Assembly: GCF_900217815.1 (NCBI RefSeq)
Contig: NZ_OBMT01000008.1
Span: 62,001 to 126,000 of the forward strand
From: Rhodobacter maris
GTDB lineage: Bacteria > Pseudomonadota > Alphaproteobacteria > Rhodobacterales > Rhodobacteraceae
Length of the DNA stretch: 64,000 nt
Direction of reading: 5' to 3'
Part shown: positions 47,254-56,242 of the stretch, piece after piece
Layout of the letters: every line of letters begins with the position of its first letter
Numbering within the stretch: the stretch's first letter is position 1
Notes under the pieces: model-generated
Told to the model about the DNA's origin: nothing
What the model saw: the letters and a program-made list of their open reading frames with translations, nothing else
Database searches by the model: none
Made by a program: the position numbers and the translations under genes

Positions 47254-48450
47254 ATGCGCACAGATTTCACCGCCACCAGGGCGCTGTTCGATATCCCCGA
47301 AGGGGTGATCTATCTTGATGGCAATTCGCTTGGGCCGCTGCCGCGCGCGGTGCCCGCCCGGGTGGCCAAGGCGATGACCGCGGAATGGGGTCAGATGCTG
47401 ATCACCGCCTGGAACCGCGCCGGCTGGATGGGTCTGCCCGAGCGGCTCGGCGACAGGATCGGTCGGCTGATCGGTGCCGAGCCCGGCACCGTGACGCTCG
47501 GCGACACGCTCTCGATCAAGGTGTTTCAGGCCGTCTCCGCCGCACTCGCAGCCCGGCCCGAACGGCGCGTAATTCTGACCGACAGCGGCAATTTCCCGAC
47601 CGATCTCTATATTGCGCAGGGGCTGGCCGATCTGCTCGCCGCCGGGCATGAGCTGCGCATTGTCGCCCCCGAAGAGGTGGAAGCCGCGATCGACGAAAGC
47701 ATCGCCGTGACGATGCTGACCGAGGTCGATTACCGCACCGGGCGCAAACACGACATGAAGGCGCTGACCGCGAGGGCCCATGTGGCCGGCGCGCTCGCCT
47801 TCTGGGATCTGGCGCATTCCGCGGGCGCGCTGCCGGTCGACCTTGCCGGTGCAGGGGCAGATTTTGCTGCGGGCTGCACCTATAAATACCTCAATGCCGG
47901 ACCGGGCGCGCCCGCCTTCCTCTATGTCGCGCCCCGCCATGCGGAGACGGCCCGCCCCGCGCTTTGCGGTTGGCTCGGCCATGAGGCCCCCTTCGCCTTC
48001 GAGCCGGGCTACCGCCCCGCCCCGGGCACGCAACGGATGCGCGTCGGCACGCCCCCGGTGTTGCAACTCGCCGCACTCGAGGCGGCACTCGATGTCTGGG
48101 AGGGCGTCGAGATGGCCGATGTCCGGGCACAATCGCTGATGCTGGCGGACCGGTTCATTGCCGCAGTAGAAGCGATCTGCCCGGATCTGCGGCTCGTGAC
48201 CCCGCGCGATCCCGCGCAACGCGGCTCTCAGGCCAGCTTTGCGCATCCGCAGGGCTATGCGATCATGCAAGCGCTCATCGCCGAAGGGGTGATCGGCGAT
48301 TTCCGCGCGCCCGACATCTTGCGCTTCGGCTTCACGCCGCTCTATCTCGGCGCCGATGAGGTCGACCGTGCCGCCGCGATTCTCGCCGACATTCTCAAAA
48401 CCGGCCGGTGGGACCGCCCGGACTTCCACGCCCGCGCGCGCGTCACATGA
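47254..48450 (+). CDS. kynU: kynureninase
   Basis: A 398-residue PLP enzyme cleaving kynurenine to anthranilate and alanine. The start IYLDGNSLGPLPRAVPARV, ILTDSGNFPTDLYIAQGL, FWDLAHSAGALPVDL with the PLP Asp, and the PLP lysine in GCTYKYLNAGPGAPAFLYV are all canonical. ATG 47254 follows GAGGGAGG. No kynA or kynB is adjacent. moaA lies 47 bp downstream on the same strand. Confidence 0.94.
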   Translation: MRTDFTATRALFDIPEGVIYLDGNSLGPLPRAVPARVAKAMTAEWGQMLITAWNRAGWMGLPERLGDRIGRLIGAEPGTVTLGDTLSIKVFQAVSAALAARPERRVILTDSGNFPTDLYIAQGLADLLAAGHELRIVAPEEVEAAIDESIAVTMLTEVDYRTGRKHDMKALTARAHVAGALAFWDLAHSAGALPVDLAGAGADFAAGCTYKYLNAGPGAPAFLYVAPRHAETARPALCGWLGHEAPFAFEPGYRPAPGTQRMRVGTPPVLQLAALEAALDVWEGVEMADVRAQSLMLADRFIAAVEAICPDLRLVTPRDPAQRGSQASFAHPQGYAIMQALIAEGVIGDFRAPDILRFGFTPLYLGADEVDRAAAILADILKTGRWDRPDFHARARVT

Positions 48451-48497
48451 ACGTTCCGCCGCTTGCCGGGGGACCGCCGCCACACTACCCTTGAAAG

Positions 48498-49505
48498 ATG
48501 ACGAGCCCCGCCCTCACCGACGCTTTCGCGCGCCCGATCACCTATCTGCGGCTGTCGGTCACCGACCGCTGCGATTTCCGTTGCGCCTATTGCATGTCGG
48601 AGGACACGACATTTCTGCCGCGGCGCGATGTTCTCTCGCTCGAAGAACTCGACCGGCTCGCCTCCGCCTTCATCGGCCTTGGCGTGCGCAAGCTGCGCCT
48701 GACCGGGGGCGAACCCCTGATGCGGCGCAACATGATGAGCCTCGTGCGCGCGCTCTCGCGCCATCTTGCGAGCGGAGCGCTGGACGAGCTCACCCTCACC
48801 ACCAATGGCTCGCAACTTGCCCGCCATGCCGCGGCCCTTGCAGAGCACGGGGTGCGGCGGATCAATGTCTCGCTCGACAGCCTCGATCCCGCCCGCTTTG
48901 TCGAAATCACCCGGCGCGGCGATCTCGCCAAGGTGCTGGAGGGCATCGCGGCCGCAAAGGCCGCGGGGCTGAAGATAAAAATCAACACCGTCGCGCTCAA
49001 GGGCTTCAACGAGGACGAACTCTTTGATCTCGTGGCCTGGGCGGGCGATGCGGGCCATGATCTCAGCTTCATCGAGGTGATGCCGCTCGGCGATCTGCCC
49101 GGCCAGGCGCGGCGCGACCAGTTCTGGCCGCTCACCGATCTGCGCGCACGGCTGGCGGAGCGCTTCACGCTCGAAGATCTTGCCGAAACGACGGGCGGCC
49201 CGGCGCGTTATCTGCGCCTGCGCGAGACCGGGCAGAAGATCGGCCTGATCACACCGCTGAGCCATAATTTCTGCGAGGGCTGCAATCGAGTGCGGGTGAG
49301 TGCGACCGGTACGCTTTACCCCTGCCTCGGCCAGATCGGCAAGGTCGAGCTGCGCGCGCCCCTGCGCGCCTCCGAGGGGAACGAGCCGCTCCTCGCCGCG
49401 ATCCGCGCAGGGCTCTCCAGCAAGCCGCGCGGACATGATTTCCTTTACACCGACACCGCCACCGAAGGCGCTGTGGCACGGCCGATGAACCGGACCGGCG
49501 GATGA
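48498..49505 (+). CDS. moaA: GTP 3',8-cyclase (molybdenum cofactor biosynthesis)
   Basis: A 335-residue radical SAM enzyme, the first step of molybdopterin synthesis. The N-terminal 4Fe-4S site is [12 protein letters not shown] (CxxxCxxC) with the [17 protein letters not shown] motif. The C-terminal second cluster is [20 protein letters not shown], and the protein ends in the conserved Gly-Gly. Everything needed for activity is present. Related molybdoenzymes are not adjacent, apart from the Cys-less SUOX-fold gene 47 kb away. Confidence 0.97.
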   Translation: MTSPALTDAFARPITYLRLSVTDRCDFRCAYCMSEDTTFLPRRDVLSLEELDRLASAFIGLGVRKLRLTGGEPLMRRNMMSLVRALSRHLASGALDELTLTTNGSQLARHAAALAEHGVRRINVSLDSLDPARFVEITRRGDLAKVLEGIAAAKAAGLKIKINTVALKGFNEDELFDLVAWAGDAGHDLSFIEVMPLGDLPGQARRDQFWPLTDLRARLAERFTLEDLAETTGGPARYLRLRETGQKIGLITPLSHNFCEGCNRVRVSATGTLYPCLGQIGKVELRAPLRASEGNEPLLAAIRAGLSSKPRGHDFLYTDTATEGAVARPMNRTGG

Positions 49506-49613
49506 GAACCCCGGCCACGGCGCGCCCGCCGGACGTGACCTGCATCAATGCACCGGCGCCGCGAAGCGCCGAAACTGAGCCATAAACCGGTCTCCAGAGG
49601 AGGGGAGTTCGTC

Positions 49614-50021
49614 ATGTATTCCAATATCATCGTTCCCGTGGCTTTTGACGAGAGCCATGACCCGGCCGCCGCGCTTGAGGCCGCGCGGGTGCTTGCCGGT
49701 CCCGGCGCACGGGTCACGCTCGTGCATGTGATGGCCGATGTCCCCGGCTATGCAATCTCCTACATGCCCGAGGGCTATGACATCGAGCTGCGCAACACGC
49801 TGCAAAGCCAGCTCGACCAGCTTGCCAACAGTTTCGAAAACGGCGCCGGGGTGATCCGCCAAGGCCATGCTGCCAACGAGATCCTCGACCTGATCGACGA
49901 GATCGGTGCCGATTGCGTGGTGATTGCAGGGCATCGACCGGGCTTTGGCGATTATCTGATCGGTTCGACCGCGGCGCGGGTGGTGCGCCATGCGCCGTGC
50001 TCCGTGATGGTGCTGCGCTAA
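49614..50021 (+). CDS. universal stress protein UspA family
   Basis: A 135-residue single-domain Usp, starting MYSNIIVPVAFDESHDP. The ATP-binding signature G-2x-G-9x-G-S/T is visible in GHRPGFGDYLIGSTAARVVRH, with CSVMVLR at the end. ATG 49614 follows GAGGAGGGG. The role is general stress adaptation; its next neighbour is the convergent hupV, so a link to hydrogen metabolism is not implied. Confidence 0.9.
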   Translation: MYSNIIVPVAFDESHDPAAALEAARVLAGPGARVTLVHVMADVPGYAISYMPEGYDIELRNTLQSQLDQLANSFENGAGVIRQGHAANEILDLIDEIGADCVVIAGHRPGFGDYLIGSTAARVVRHAPCSVMVLR

Positions 50022-50031
50022 AGCGTTTGCC

Positions 50032-50055
50032 GGGCCGGCGCCAAGGCCGGCCCCC
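50032..50055. terminator. hairpin between convergent usp and hupV
   Basis: GGGCCGGC and GCCGGCCC form an 8-bp stem within the 39-bp gap between two convergent stops. There is no U-tract, so terminator activity is uncertain. Confidence 0.4.
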
Positions 50056-50060
50056 GCCCG

Positions 50061-51491
50061 TCAATGAACGGTGCAGACCATGCAGGGGTCGAAGCTGCGC
50101 ACGATATGCTGTACCGACACCGGGCTTTCGTCGCCCGGTCCTACCGGCGCGCCCACCAGCGCCGCCTCGAGCGGCCCCGGCTGGCCTGCCGCATCGCGCG
50201 GGGAAAAATTCCAGGTCGTTGGCGCGATGATCTGATAAGCGGCGATGCGTCCGCCCTCGATCCGGATCCAGTGTCCGAGCGCCCCCCGCGCCGCCTCGGC
50301 GAGCCCGGCGCCCCGCCCGTCTTTCGGAAGCTCCACCGCCGCCATGAAGGCCGCCTCGGGCCGTATCTCCGCTGCCCAGCGCTCCATCAGGATCTGCGTG
50401 CGCGCAATCTCCAGAAGTCGTGCGGCCACGCGCGCAAGCACCCCGCCCCCCGCGAGCGAGCGCGCCAGAGGATGACCATCCACCACCTGCCGCGCGAGCG
50501 CGCCAACCTCGACCGTTTCACCGCCGAGCCGTGGCGCCTTGCACCAGCTGTAGGCCTCGGCCCGCATCGTCTGGTCGGGCTCGGTGATGCCCTCATAGGG
50601 ATGGGCGCCCGGGCCGAGCATCCAGGCATGGCTCAGATCCTCGACAATCGCGCCCGGATCAACCGGGGCCCGCGCCCCCGCACGCCAGAGCCCCGGTGCA
50701 AAACCATGCGCTCCGGCAAGGGAATAGGCGCCAAAGCTCAAATACCGCCCCGTGCCACGGCCAAGATCGGCGAGCCCGGTATCGGCAGCGATCTCAAGAA
50801 ACAGGCCGACATCGCCACGCCCCCAGCCCGCCAGCGCCTCGGGCGTGGCGAGGGCGACAAAATCTTCGAGCCGCCCCCCAAAGAGCTCTGCTTCGAGATA
50901 GCGGCGGAACTGGCGCAACCCGGTCTCGATGCGCAGCTTGTCGCGCGGACCCGGCGTGCGGGTGACGCCGCCGGGCTGGATCGCGAGCGTATGCGGCCAT
51001 TTCCCGGCCATCAGGCCAAGGATATGCATCAGCCGCGCGCGCGCTTCCACGGCCCCCCGCCCCGCCGCGCCGGTCATCGCGGCAAAGCGCTCCACCGCAT
51101 GCAGATACCACGGCCGGCCGGAGTAACAGGGGCGGGTGAAATCGGGCATGAAGAAGAGGGTGAAGTGGAAGAGATGGTCCGAGACATTCTCGACCGCATG
51201 GATCAGCGCGGCCATCGCGGCGCCCTGTGGGGTCGGGCCCGCCCCCGCGACCGCGGCGAGCGCCTGCGCCGCAGCCGTCGATTGCGAGATCGAGCAGATA
51301 CCGCAGATCCGCGGCGTGAGCGTCAGCGCGTCGCGCGGATCACGCCCTTCGAGCATGCGCTCGAAGCCGCGGAAAAGCGGCGCATTGACCCGTGCCGAGG
51401 CCACCTGCCCCGCGGCGATCTCGAGTTGCACTTCGAGATCGCCCTCGACCCGGTTGAACGGCCCGACCACGAGCCTTGGTGCGTCGCTCAT
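50061..51491 (-). CDS. hupV: regulatory (H2-sensing) [NiFe] hydrogenase large subunit
   Basis: A 476-residue large subunit. The N-terminal motif is [11 protein letters not shown] and the first Cys pair is in [15 protein letters not shown], with Gln where catalytic enzymes have His, as is usual for HupV/HoxC sensors. The second Cys pair is in [11 protein letters not shown], at which the protein ends. The missing C-terminal peptide means no protease maturation step, a hallmark of sensor hydrogenases. With HupU it senses H2 and controls HupT. It overlaps hupU by ATGA and is last in the operon. Confidence 0.95.
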   Translation of the reverse strand: MSDAPRLVVGPFNRVEGDLEVQLEIAAGQVASARVNAPLFRGFERMLEGRDPRDALTLTPRICGICSISQSTAAAQALAAVAGAGPTPQGAAMAALIHAVENVSDHLFHFTLFFMPDFTRPCYSGRPWYLHAVERFAAMTGAAGRGAVEARARLMHILGLMAGKWPHTLAIQPGGVTRTPGPRDKLRIETGLRQFRRYLEAELFGGRLEDFVALATPEALAGWGRGDVGLFLEIAADTGLADLGRGTGRYLSFGAYSLAGAHGFAPGLWRAGARAPVDPGAIVEDLSHAWMLGPGAHPYEGITEPDQTMRAEAYSWCKAPRLGGETVEVGALARQVVDGHPLARSLAGGGVLARVAARLLEIARTQILMERWAAEIRPEAAFMAAVELPKDGRGAGLAEAARGALGHWIRIEGGRIAAYQIIAPTTWNFSPRDAAGQPGPLEAALVGAPVGPGDESPVSVQHIVRSFDPCMVCTVH

Positions 51492-52486
51492 CTGCGGTCC
51501 TTCGGCTTGCGGATCGTCGGCAGCACTTCGATGCGGGAGGCCGTGGCATTTTTCGCGATCCGTTCGGGGGTGGCGGCCTTGGAAAGCGAGGCCAACGCCA
51601 TGAACCAGGCCTTGGGCATGTCGGCCGGAAGCCCCACCGGGATCCCCGCGACCTTCGGCGTTTCGGTGAAGGGGTGGCGCGGTTCCTCGAATTCGGGCGC
51701 GGTACAGGCAATGCAGGGGTAGCCCCCCCTTGTGCAGGAGCCCTCGCCGTTCCAGGGCCGGATATTGCAATCTCCCACGGCCTGTGTGCCGACGCAGCCC
51801 AGATGCTCCATCATGCAGCCCAGATCGGAGAGCACCACAGCCGAGGCCTTGTATTCATAATATTCATTTTTGGGGCAGCCATGATGCACGAGATGCTGCG
51901 CATAAAAGAGCGGCCTCCCCAGAGGGTCGAGGTCTTCTGCCCCGAGCCGCCCGGCGGCGAGCAGCATCAGTGTTTCCGTCACCCAGCCCGGATGGGTCGG
52001 GCAACCGGCGATATTGATCACCGGAAGGCCCGCGCGGGCCCGAAAGGAAGCACTCAGAACGCCGCCCGGATGCGCGCCCTCACAGGCGAGCCCGACCGCA
52101 TCGGAGGGGTTGCCACCCGCCGATGTCACGCCGCCATAGGCGGCGCAGCTTCCCACGGCAACCACATGGGCAGCCATAGGCGCAAGCGCCTGCACCCAAT
52201 CGAGCATCGCGCGCCCGGTGCCCGAGAGCATCTGGAACCGACCCGTGCCCCGCGGCCCCCGCGCCACCGCGCCCTCGATCGCAAGAATGTCGAGCGCGGT
52301 CTCGCCGCATTCGATCGACTTCAGCAGCGCAAGCACTTCGGCCCCGCTCGCCAGGCTGAGCGCGGGATGCCAGAGAAATGCAAGCCCCGCCCCCGCGAGC
52401 GTGTCGAGAAAGTCGGGATCTTCGGCGCAAAGCGCCGACATCGTGCAGCCGCCGCAGCCCGAGGCCTGAAGCCAGAGAATGTTCAT
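51488..52486 (-). CDS. hupU: regulatory [NiFe] hydrogenase small subunit
   Basis: A 332-residue small subunit carrying the Fe-S relay. The proximal-cluster cysteines start at [13 protein letters not shown], and [39 protein letters not shown] and [18 protein letters not shown] supply the rest. It begins at the Fe-S domain without a Tat signal, so it stays in the cytoplasm as expected of HupU/HoxB. It overlaps hupT and hupV by 4 bp on each side, in the hupTUV order known from Rhodobacter capsulatus. Confidence 0.95.
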   Translation of the reverse strand: MNILWLQASGCGGCTMSALCAEDPDFLDTLAGAGLAFLWHPALSLASGAEVLALLKSIECGETALDILAIEGAVARGPRGTGRFQMLSGTGRAMLDWVQALAPMAAHVVAVGSCAAYGGVTSAGGNPSDAVGLACEGAHPGGVLSASFRARAGLPVINIAGCPTHPGWVTETLMLLAAGRLGAEDLDPLGRPLFYAQHLVHHGCPKNEYYEYKASAVVLSDLGCMMEHLGCVGTQAVGDCNIRPWNGEGSCTRGGYPCIACTAPEFEEPRHPFTETPKVAGIPVGLPADMPKAWFMALASLSKAATPERIAKNATASRIEVLPTIRKPKDRR

Positions 52487-53856
52487 GCCCCCTCTCCCAG
52501 CACGTCTGCGCTCGCGCCGAGCGCCAGATCGAAGCCGAAACAGGCGCCGCCAAGATCACCCGAAGGCAGCAGCCGGAGCCGACCTCCGTGTTCCTCCACG
52601 ATCTTGTGGCTGATCGACAGGCCGAGCCCGGTGCCCTTGCCCACCGCCTTGGTGGTGAAGAACGGATCAAAGATCGTGGCTGCCACGGCCTCCGGCACAC
52701 CGGGGCCATTGTCGCTGACCCGGAGTTCTCCGCGTCCGCCGTTTTGACCGGCCTCGATCACCACCCGTGCGCCGCCCATGTCCTCAAGCGCGTCGAGCGC
52801 ATTCTGCACGAGGTTCATCACCACCTGCTGGATATGCCCGGGCCGCCCCCGAACGATCAGCGCGGGCACCCCCGCAAAACGGATGTCGGCAAGCGTCTTG
52901 GTGCCCCGGCTCACCCAGTCGGCCGCGACATGAGCCACTTCGACAAGGTCGAAATCCACCATCTCACCGCTCCCTTCAGCCGAGAGACGGCGCAGATCCT
53001 CGACAATGTCGCGCACCCGCTCGGCGCCGTCGCGCGCGCCCTCGATCGCGGTGCGCAGATTGGTCACGGCGCGGTCGAGCTTGAGGTCGTCGCGCAGGGA
53101 AATCAGCGCGTCCCGGCTCGCCCCCTGCTGCACGGCGGCGAAATAAGTCTCGAATTTGCCCGCATAGCGCTCCAGCGCATGGGCATTGGCGTACACGAAG
53201 GAGATCGGATTGTTGAGCTCATGCGCAACCCCGGCCAGGAGCCGGCCGAGCGAGGCCAGCTTTTCGTTGCGCACAAGCTGCGCCTGCGCGGCGATAAGCG
53301 CGGCATGGCTCGCCGCGAGCTGCGAATAGGCCTGGCGCAACTCGCCGAGCGGGCGGCCGGTGAGCACGAAGCCGACGATCCGGCCGCGCTCGTCGCGCCG
53401 GGGCGAGATCGAAAGCTCAAGCGGCGCCGGCCCGTCGCGCCCGTTCAGCGCCGCCTCAAGCGTGACCGGCGCGCGCCCCGCCGTTGCCTCGGCCATCGCC
53501 TGCTCGATCCGTGGCCCCGCAGCCGGTTCGAACATCTGCACGAGCGCCGCGCCGGTCCAGCCGCCGGACGGGCGGCCGGTGAGCGCATCGACCGAGGCCG
53601 AGGTTTCGAGCACCGCCCCGGCGCGGGAGGCGACAATCAGCGCATCGGAAACCGAGGCGAGGATCGAGCCGAGAAAAGAACGAAGCCCCTCGAGTTCGTG
53701 GTTCTGCCGTTCGAGCCGTTCCTGATAATCAACCAGTTCCACCCAGGTGCGATCGACGGCCGAGAGCACATCGGCCCAGACGGCGTCGCCGGTCTCGGGC
53801 GCAAGCATCCCGAGCCGGGCCGGGTCGTGGCGGGGAAGGCTGTCCTTGCCGGTCAT
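52483..53856 (-). CDS. hupT: sensor histidine kinase of the hydrogenase regulatory system
   Basis: A 457-residue soluble kinase. A short coiled N-terminus ([19 protein letters not shown]) leads to a PAS domain near residues 65-185. The H-box is [16 protein letters not shown], and the ATPase core has [22 protein letters not shown] and [10 protein letters not shown]. No membrane helix is present, so its input is cytoplasmic, namely HupUV. ATG 53856 is used; an in-frame reading to 54381 would overlap hypC and the protease gene. The cognate regulator HupR is not in the window. Confidence 0.93.
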   Translation of the reverse strand: MTGKDSLPRHDPARLGMLAPETGDAVWADVLSAVDRTWVELVDYQERLERQNHELEGLRSFLGSILASVSDALIVASRAGAVLETSASVDALTGRPSGGWTGAALVQMFEPAAGPRIEQAMAEATAGRAPVTLEAALNGRDGPAPLELSISPRRDERGRIVGFVLTGRPLGELRQAYSQLAASHAALIAAQAQLVRNEKLASLGRLLAGVAHELNNPISFVYANAHALERYAGKFETYFAAVQQGASRDALISLRDDLKLDRAVTNLRTAIEGARDGAERVRDIVEDLRRLSAEGSGEMVDFDLVEVAHVAADWVSRGTKTLADIRFAGVPALIVRGRPGHIQQVVMNLVQNALDALEDMGGARVVIEAGQNGGRGELRVSDNGPGVPEAVAATIFDPFFTTKAVGKGTGLGLSISHKIVEEHGGRLRLLPSGDLGGACFGFDLALGASADVLGEGA

Positions 53857-53945
53857 GTTTTGCACTCGGGGGTCTGGGGGGCCGGGCGGGTTCGTCCGGG
53901 CGCGGGCGGCCGCGGGCGTCGGCTCAGTGTAACCCAGAGCGGGGC

Positions 53946-54179
53946 TCAGGCAAGGGGCGGTTCGGCGGCGCAGGCAAGCGCGAGTGCGGCGCGGATCTCG
54001 GCGGCCTCTTCCGGGGGGACACGTTCCCAGGCGATCCCGGCATGAACGATCACCCAGTCGCCCGGCCGCGCCGCCTCGATCATCGCCAGCGAGACCGGCC
54101 GTGTCACGCCCTCGAGCGTGACAAGGGCGCAGCCGTTTTCCAGCATCTCCTCGATCTGTACCGGAACGCCCAGACACAT
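53946..54179 (-). CDS. hypC: HypC/HupF-family hydrogenase maturation chaperone
   Basis: A 77-residue protein starting MCLGVPVQIEEM, the invariant HypC N-terminus whose Cys2 carries the Fe(CN)2CO unit with HypD and presents it to the large subunit. The AxPGDWVIVHAGIA-type block (ARPGDWVIVHAGIAWERV) follows. It lies 9 bp after the protease gene and 89 bp before hupT. A dedicated HypC here suggests that it serves HoxH, HupV or both; hypD and hypE are not in the window. Confidence 0.93.
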   Translation of the reverse strand: MCLGVPVQIEEMLENGCALVTLEGVTRPVSLAMIEAARPGDWVIVHAGIAWERVPPEEAAEIRAALALACAAEPPLA

Positions 54180-54188
54180 TCCCGCCCC

Positions 54189-54731
54189 CTATTCCGCCGC
54201 CGGGCGCGGCGACGCGGGCAGAGGCTCCGCAACGGCGACCGGACCAGTCTGGACCGCTTGCCAATGCGCGAGATCGGGCCAGGACAGCAGCGGCACAAGA
54301 AACCCCCAGGCCTCGGCCAGATGGGTAACCGCCCGCCGGCTCAGCCCCTCGCCCAGATCGAAGCGCTCGCCCGCCATGCAAAGCACGAAAGCGGGCGGCG
54401 GCTCGGCATTCATCACCTGCCGATAGGCTTCGAGCACGGCTTCGGGCCCGACGCCATGGCTCGAATGCGTCATCAGCCGGCGCGGCGCGGTCTGGCGAAA
54501 AAAGAACGGCGCCGGAGTGCCCTGCCCGCCATCGGCGAAGAGCACGAAATCCTGCCCGACGAGGTCGAGCCCGTGTTCGACCTGCAGCTGGAAATCCTCG
54601 ACGAGCGTGACATGCGGCCAGCCCGCGGCATGGATGCGCGCCGCGAGCCGCGGCCCGAGCCCGTCATCGCCGCGGCTTTCGTTGCCCCAGGCGAAAACCA
54701 CCACCCGCGGGCTCAGCCGGGGATTGCGCAT
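54189..54731 (-). CDS. hoxW: hydrogenase maturation endopeptidase, HyaD/HoxW family
   Basis: A 180-residue protease. The N-terminal block VVVFAWGNESRGDDGLGPRLA contains the Glu and Asp that probe the nickel site, and HSSHGVGPEAVLEAY resembles the mid-protein His region. It cleaves the C-terminal peptide of a large subunit after Ni insertion. HoxH in this operon has such a peptide and HupV does not, so HoxH is the expected client. Its start overlaps the hoxH 3' end by 19 bp. Confidence 0.85.
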   Translation of the reverse strand: MRNPRLSPRVVVFAWGNESRGDDGLGPRLAARIHAAGWPHVTLVEDFQLQVEHGLDLVGQDFVLFADGGQGTPAPFFFRQTAPRRLMTHSSHGVGPEAVLEAYRQVMNAEPPPAFVLCMAGERFDLGEGLSRRAVTHLAEAWGFLVPLLSWPDLAHWQAVQTGPVAVAEPLPASPRPAAE

Positions 54732-56242
54732 GAGACCTCCCCGCGGATGCCGCGCCGGATCTCCGAGAGCAGATGGCCGGATGCATCGCGCAGTTCCACC
54801 TCAAGCGGCATCTGCCCCAGCGCGTGGGTGGCACAGGAGAGGCAGGGGTCGTAGGCACGGATCGCCCGCTCGATATGGCCGAGCAATGTCTCGGTGATCC
54901 GGCGCCCCCTAAGATGCCGGCGCACCACCTGACCGAGTGCGGCATTCAGCGCATGGGTGTTCTGGGTGGTCGGCACGATCAACTGACAACTGCGGATCCG
55001 CCCGGCATCATCACAGCTGTAGCGATGGAACAACATCCCGCGCGGCGCCTCGATCATCGTCGCCGCCTGCATCGGCCGCTCTGCGCTGCGCTCCGCAATG
55101 AGGTCGTGCCCGCACAGGCCGCTGTCCTCAAGCAGATCGCGGATCACTTCGGCGGCATGCAGAAGCTCGACGAGCCGCGCCCAGTGATGGAACAGCACGC
55201 CATGCAGCATCCGCCCCTCCCCCATGGCCAGGAGCCGCTGGCGTTCAGCCTCTGCTCTCTCGGAGGTCAGAAGATCACAGGCCTGAATCCGTGCCAGCGG
55301 CCCCACGCGGTACCAGTCCTCCTCCGGACCGATCCCTTTGAGGTGCGGAAATTCGGTGTCGCTCCAGGGCACCGGTCGGGTCTCGATCACATCATCGAAG
55401 CGTTCCGGAGCAATCTGGTCGAACAGGGGAGCGCCGGTCGCGCTGCGCGCGCGCAGCGCCCCGGTGTAGAAATCAGCCCCGCCCGCGGCGGTGACGAGCC
55501 CGACCACGGGCCCCGAAACCGTGCCGAAACCGGCATAGAAGGCAGGGTTCGTCTCGTGCAGCCGCGCGATCATGCCGAGCGCGGCTTCGGTCCAGTCGAT
55601 CACCTGATCGACATCTCCGCGCAGCATCTCGCGCGTTTCGGGGGTAAGCGGACGGCTCATCCCGCCCGGCACCGCGCCCCCGCCCAGACCGCGCTTTCCC
55701 GCGACAGCGCGCACCACCTCCTGACCGAAGCGGCGCACCAGAACCCCCTGAGTCGCGATCTCCGGAAAGGCCTCGGACACCTCTGCAACGGCACGCCGAT
55801 TTGCCGCGCCATCATCGCCAAAGAGCAGATCGGGCGCGGCGAGATGATAAAAATGCACGGCATGGCTCTGCACCATCTGACCGTAATGCATCAGCCGGCG
55901 CAGCTTTTCGGCGGTGGGGGTGAGCGCCTGATAGCCCGCCAGCCGGTCCATCGCGCGCGCCGCGGCAAGATGATGAGAGACCGGGCAGATGCCGCAGAGA
56001 CGCTGCACCACATGCGCGATCTCCGCAATCGGGCGCCCCTCCAGATAACGTTCGAACCCGCGCAACTCGACCATGTGCAGCCGCGCCTGATCGACCTCGC
56101 CCGCGGCATCGAGCGTGATCGTCACCCGTCCCTGATCGCCGAGCGGCGCGGGCGCCTCGAGCGTGATCTGCCGGCCCGGACCCTGCGGCGCCACGCTTTC
56201 GGGGCGGGCGCTGTCGGGTTCCAGAGGGCGAGACGCATACAT
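54713..56242 (-). CDS. hoxH: HoxH-like [NiFe] hydrogenase large subunit, group 3d-like, atypical
   Basis: A 509-residue large subunit. The first Cys pair is in QRLCGICPVSHHLAAARA and the second in RAYDPCLSCATHALGQMPLEV, followed by about 30 residues of cleavable tail. RLMHYGQMVQSHAVHFYHLAAPDLLF, YRVGPLARIQACDL and EAPRGMLFHRY are HoxH blocks of NAD-linked hydrogenases. The N-terminal RxEGH motif is absent: the aligned segment reads APLGDQGRVTI. HoxF, HoxU and HoxY are not in the window. The four Ni ligands are intact, so the enzyme could hold an active site, but its electron partner is unclear. Confidence 0.85.
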   Translation of the reverse strand: MYASRPLEPDSARPESVAPQGPGRQITLEAPAPLGDQGRVTITLDAAGEVDQARLHMVELRGFERYLEGRPIAEIAHVVQRLCGICPVSHHLAAARAMDRLAGYQALTPTAEKLRRLMHYGQMVQSHAVHFYHLAAPDLLFGDDGAANRRAVAEVSEAFPEIATQGVLVRRFGQEVVRAVAGKRGLGGGAVPGGMSRPLTPETREMLRGDVDQVIDWTEAALGMIARLHETNPAFYAGFGTVSGPVVGLVTAAGGADFYTGALRARSATGAPLFDQIAPERFDDVIETRPVPWSDTEFPHLKGIGPEEDWYRVGPLARIQACDLLTSERAEAERQRLLAMGEGRMLHGVLFHHWARLVELLHAAEVIRDLLEDSGLCGHDLIAERSAERPMQAATMIEAPRGMLFHRYSCDDAGRIRSCQLIVPTTQNTHALNAALGQVVRRHLRGRRITETLLGHIERAIRAYDPCLSCATHALGQMPLEVELRDASGHLLSEIRRGIRGEVSCAIPG

